A stretch of 6,400 bases of DNA from NCBI GenBank assembly GCA_937926845.1, contig CALBBS010000134.1:1-6400 (forward strand), read 5' to 3'. The position numbers and the translations under genes were made by a program. Every line of letters starts with the position of its first letter. Position 1 is the stretch's first letter. This document shows, one piece after another, positions 5,907 to 6,400 of this stretch. Source of the stretch: an uncultured Atopobium sp. GTDB lineage: Bacteria > Actinomycetota > Coriobacteriia > Coriobacteriales > Atopobiaceae. Under the pieces are notes generated by a model that saw only the letters and a list, made by a program, of their open reading frames with translations, did not search any database and was not told where the DNA came from.

Positions 5907-6054
5907 GGTAAAAAATGCGTTTAGTTGGAGTTTCATTTTTCTGTATAGCGAGTTTTCGCAGATAAAAATTTGCAATGGTGGTAAAAAATCGTCTTAGTTG
6001 GGCATAAAAATGACTTTTTAAAGTTTTGATTCCCAACTAAACGGATTTTTTACC
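5907..6054 (+). repeat. Three-site repeat element, copy B
   Basis: It has the same layout as copy A, in the same orientation. Site 1 is at 5907-5928, site 2 at 5980-6001 (identical to site 2 of copy A over all 22 bases), and inverted site 3 is at 6033-6054. Offsets between sites are exactly 73 and 53 bases, as in copy A, and total length is 148 bp. Sites 1 and 3 match at 21 of 22 positions. The CAGATAAAA box recurs at 5959-5967 and CCCAAAAATT at 6077-6086, the latter at the same offset (170) as in copy A. Other inter-site bases are mostly different. It starts 30 bases right of the IS end and is not preceded by an 11-bp array. Confidence 0.9.
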
Positions 6055-6086
6055 TTTTTTGACCCTTAAATTTTCGCCCAAAAATT

Positions 6087-6175
6087 GATTGATACATAAA
6101 ATTGAATATTTGTGTATAGATATTTACATAAATGAATATATTTCTAGCTGAGAAAGAAATTTTGCAACTTAACAC
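6087..6175. other. AT-rich non-coding stretch
   Basis: No gene or clear signal is visible. It is very AT-rich and separates copy B from the minus-strand terminator. Confidence 0.5.
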
Positions 6176-6215
6176 AAAAAACTCGCCTTCCAGAGGCCTG
6201 TTTCTGGAAGGCGAG
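6176..6215 (-). terminator. Intrinsic terminator, minus strand
   Basis: A perfect 13-bp stem (CTCGCCTTCCAGA with TCTGGAAGGCGAG) and an 8-base loop are followed on minus by TTTTTT (6181-6176). The plus direction has no T-run. It should end a minus-strand transcript coming from the right of the window. Confidence 0.88.
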
Positions 6216-6400
6216 GGAAAATCGTATTTCAGTAAGTACGCGTTTCTGCGCTACAGGTACGCTTTGCATTTCACCTTATTGCGCTTGATCGCACGTAGGT
6301 GTAGGTAGGAGTGTCAAGCGCGGGTAGGCGCGTCAAGCGCATCGCGAACACATGTTGTTGCGGCGCATAGTTGCACGTTAGGCGCTTGCACCCGAGGTAG
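6216..6400. other. GC-rich right edge, possible 3' end of a minus-strand gene
   Basis: The terminator at 6176-6215 implies a minus-strand gene just upstream. Two minus frames are open from the window edge: one stops at 6314 after 28 codons, another at 6268 after 43 codons. Neither peptide is recognisable, and the gene may instead lie wholly outside. Short repeats are present: TCAAGCGC at 6314-6321 and 6333-6340, and its complement GCGCTTGA at 6281-6288. I do not assign a coding sequence. Confidence 0.35.

Noticed and set aside
4222..6054. CRISPR or integron attC sites for the 22-bp repeats
   Set aside because: The sites occur in both orientations at unequal, fixed distances, and there is no integrase gene or attC-type core triplet arrangement.

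Overview
The window looks like a chromosomal accessory region of an anaerobic, fermentative actinobacterium, most likely class Coriobacteriia (Atopobiaceae: Lancefieldella, Olsenella or a relative). That placement is an inference from the style of two moderately GC-rich housekeeping genes, a glycerol dehydrogenase and an oxygen-reducing flavodiiron protein, and from the IS256-type element. No rRNA, tRNA or other taxonomic marker is visible.

Layout. 1-107 is the 3' flank of gldA and is rich in hairpins. 108-1202 (minus) is gldA, a class III metal-dependent glycerol dehydrogenase with all three metal ligands. 1203-1412 is a divergent promoter region. 1413-2720 (plus) is a strikingly AT-rich 12-helix MFS transporter that looks acquired. 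2721-2850 holds an extended -10 promoter overlapped upstream by a perfect 6-bp-arm dyad. 2851-4053 (plus) is a class A flavodiiron protein (FprA/ROO type), closed by a very strong terminator at 4073-4108.

4109-6175 is gene-poor and repeat-dominated. It holds an 11-bp tandem array (4146-4220), repeat copy A (4222-4369), a complete IS256-family insertion sequence (about 4482-5876, transposase on minus) and repeat copy B (5907-6054). Copies A and B share one architecture: three 22-bp sites (direct, direct variant, inverted) at offsets 0, 73 and 126, with a further conserved box at offset 170. The sequence between the sites has largely diverged. I know of no named element with this layout, and it is the best candidate here for something undescribed. 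6176-6215 is a minus-strand terminator for a gene mostly or wholly outside the window. 6216-6400 is GC-rich sequence with short repeats and no gene I can assign.

The genes do not form one pathway. GldA links glycerol and dihydroxyacetone to NAD(H). FprA probably removes O2 (or NO) in an anaerobe. The transporter's substrate is unknown. The transposase probably has built-in translational protection, because its ribosome-binding site lies in the 3' arm of a 14-bp inverted repeat whose other arm is upstream of the likely native transcription start.
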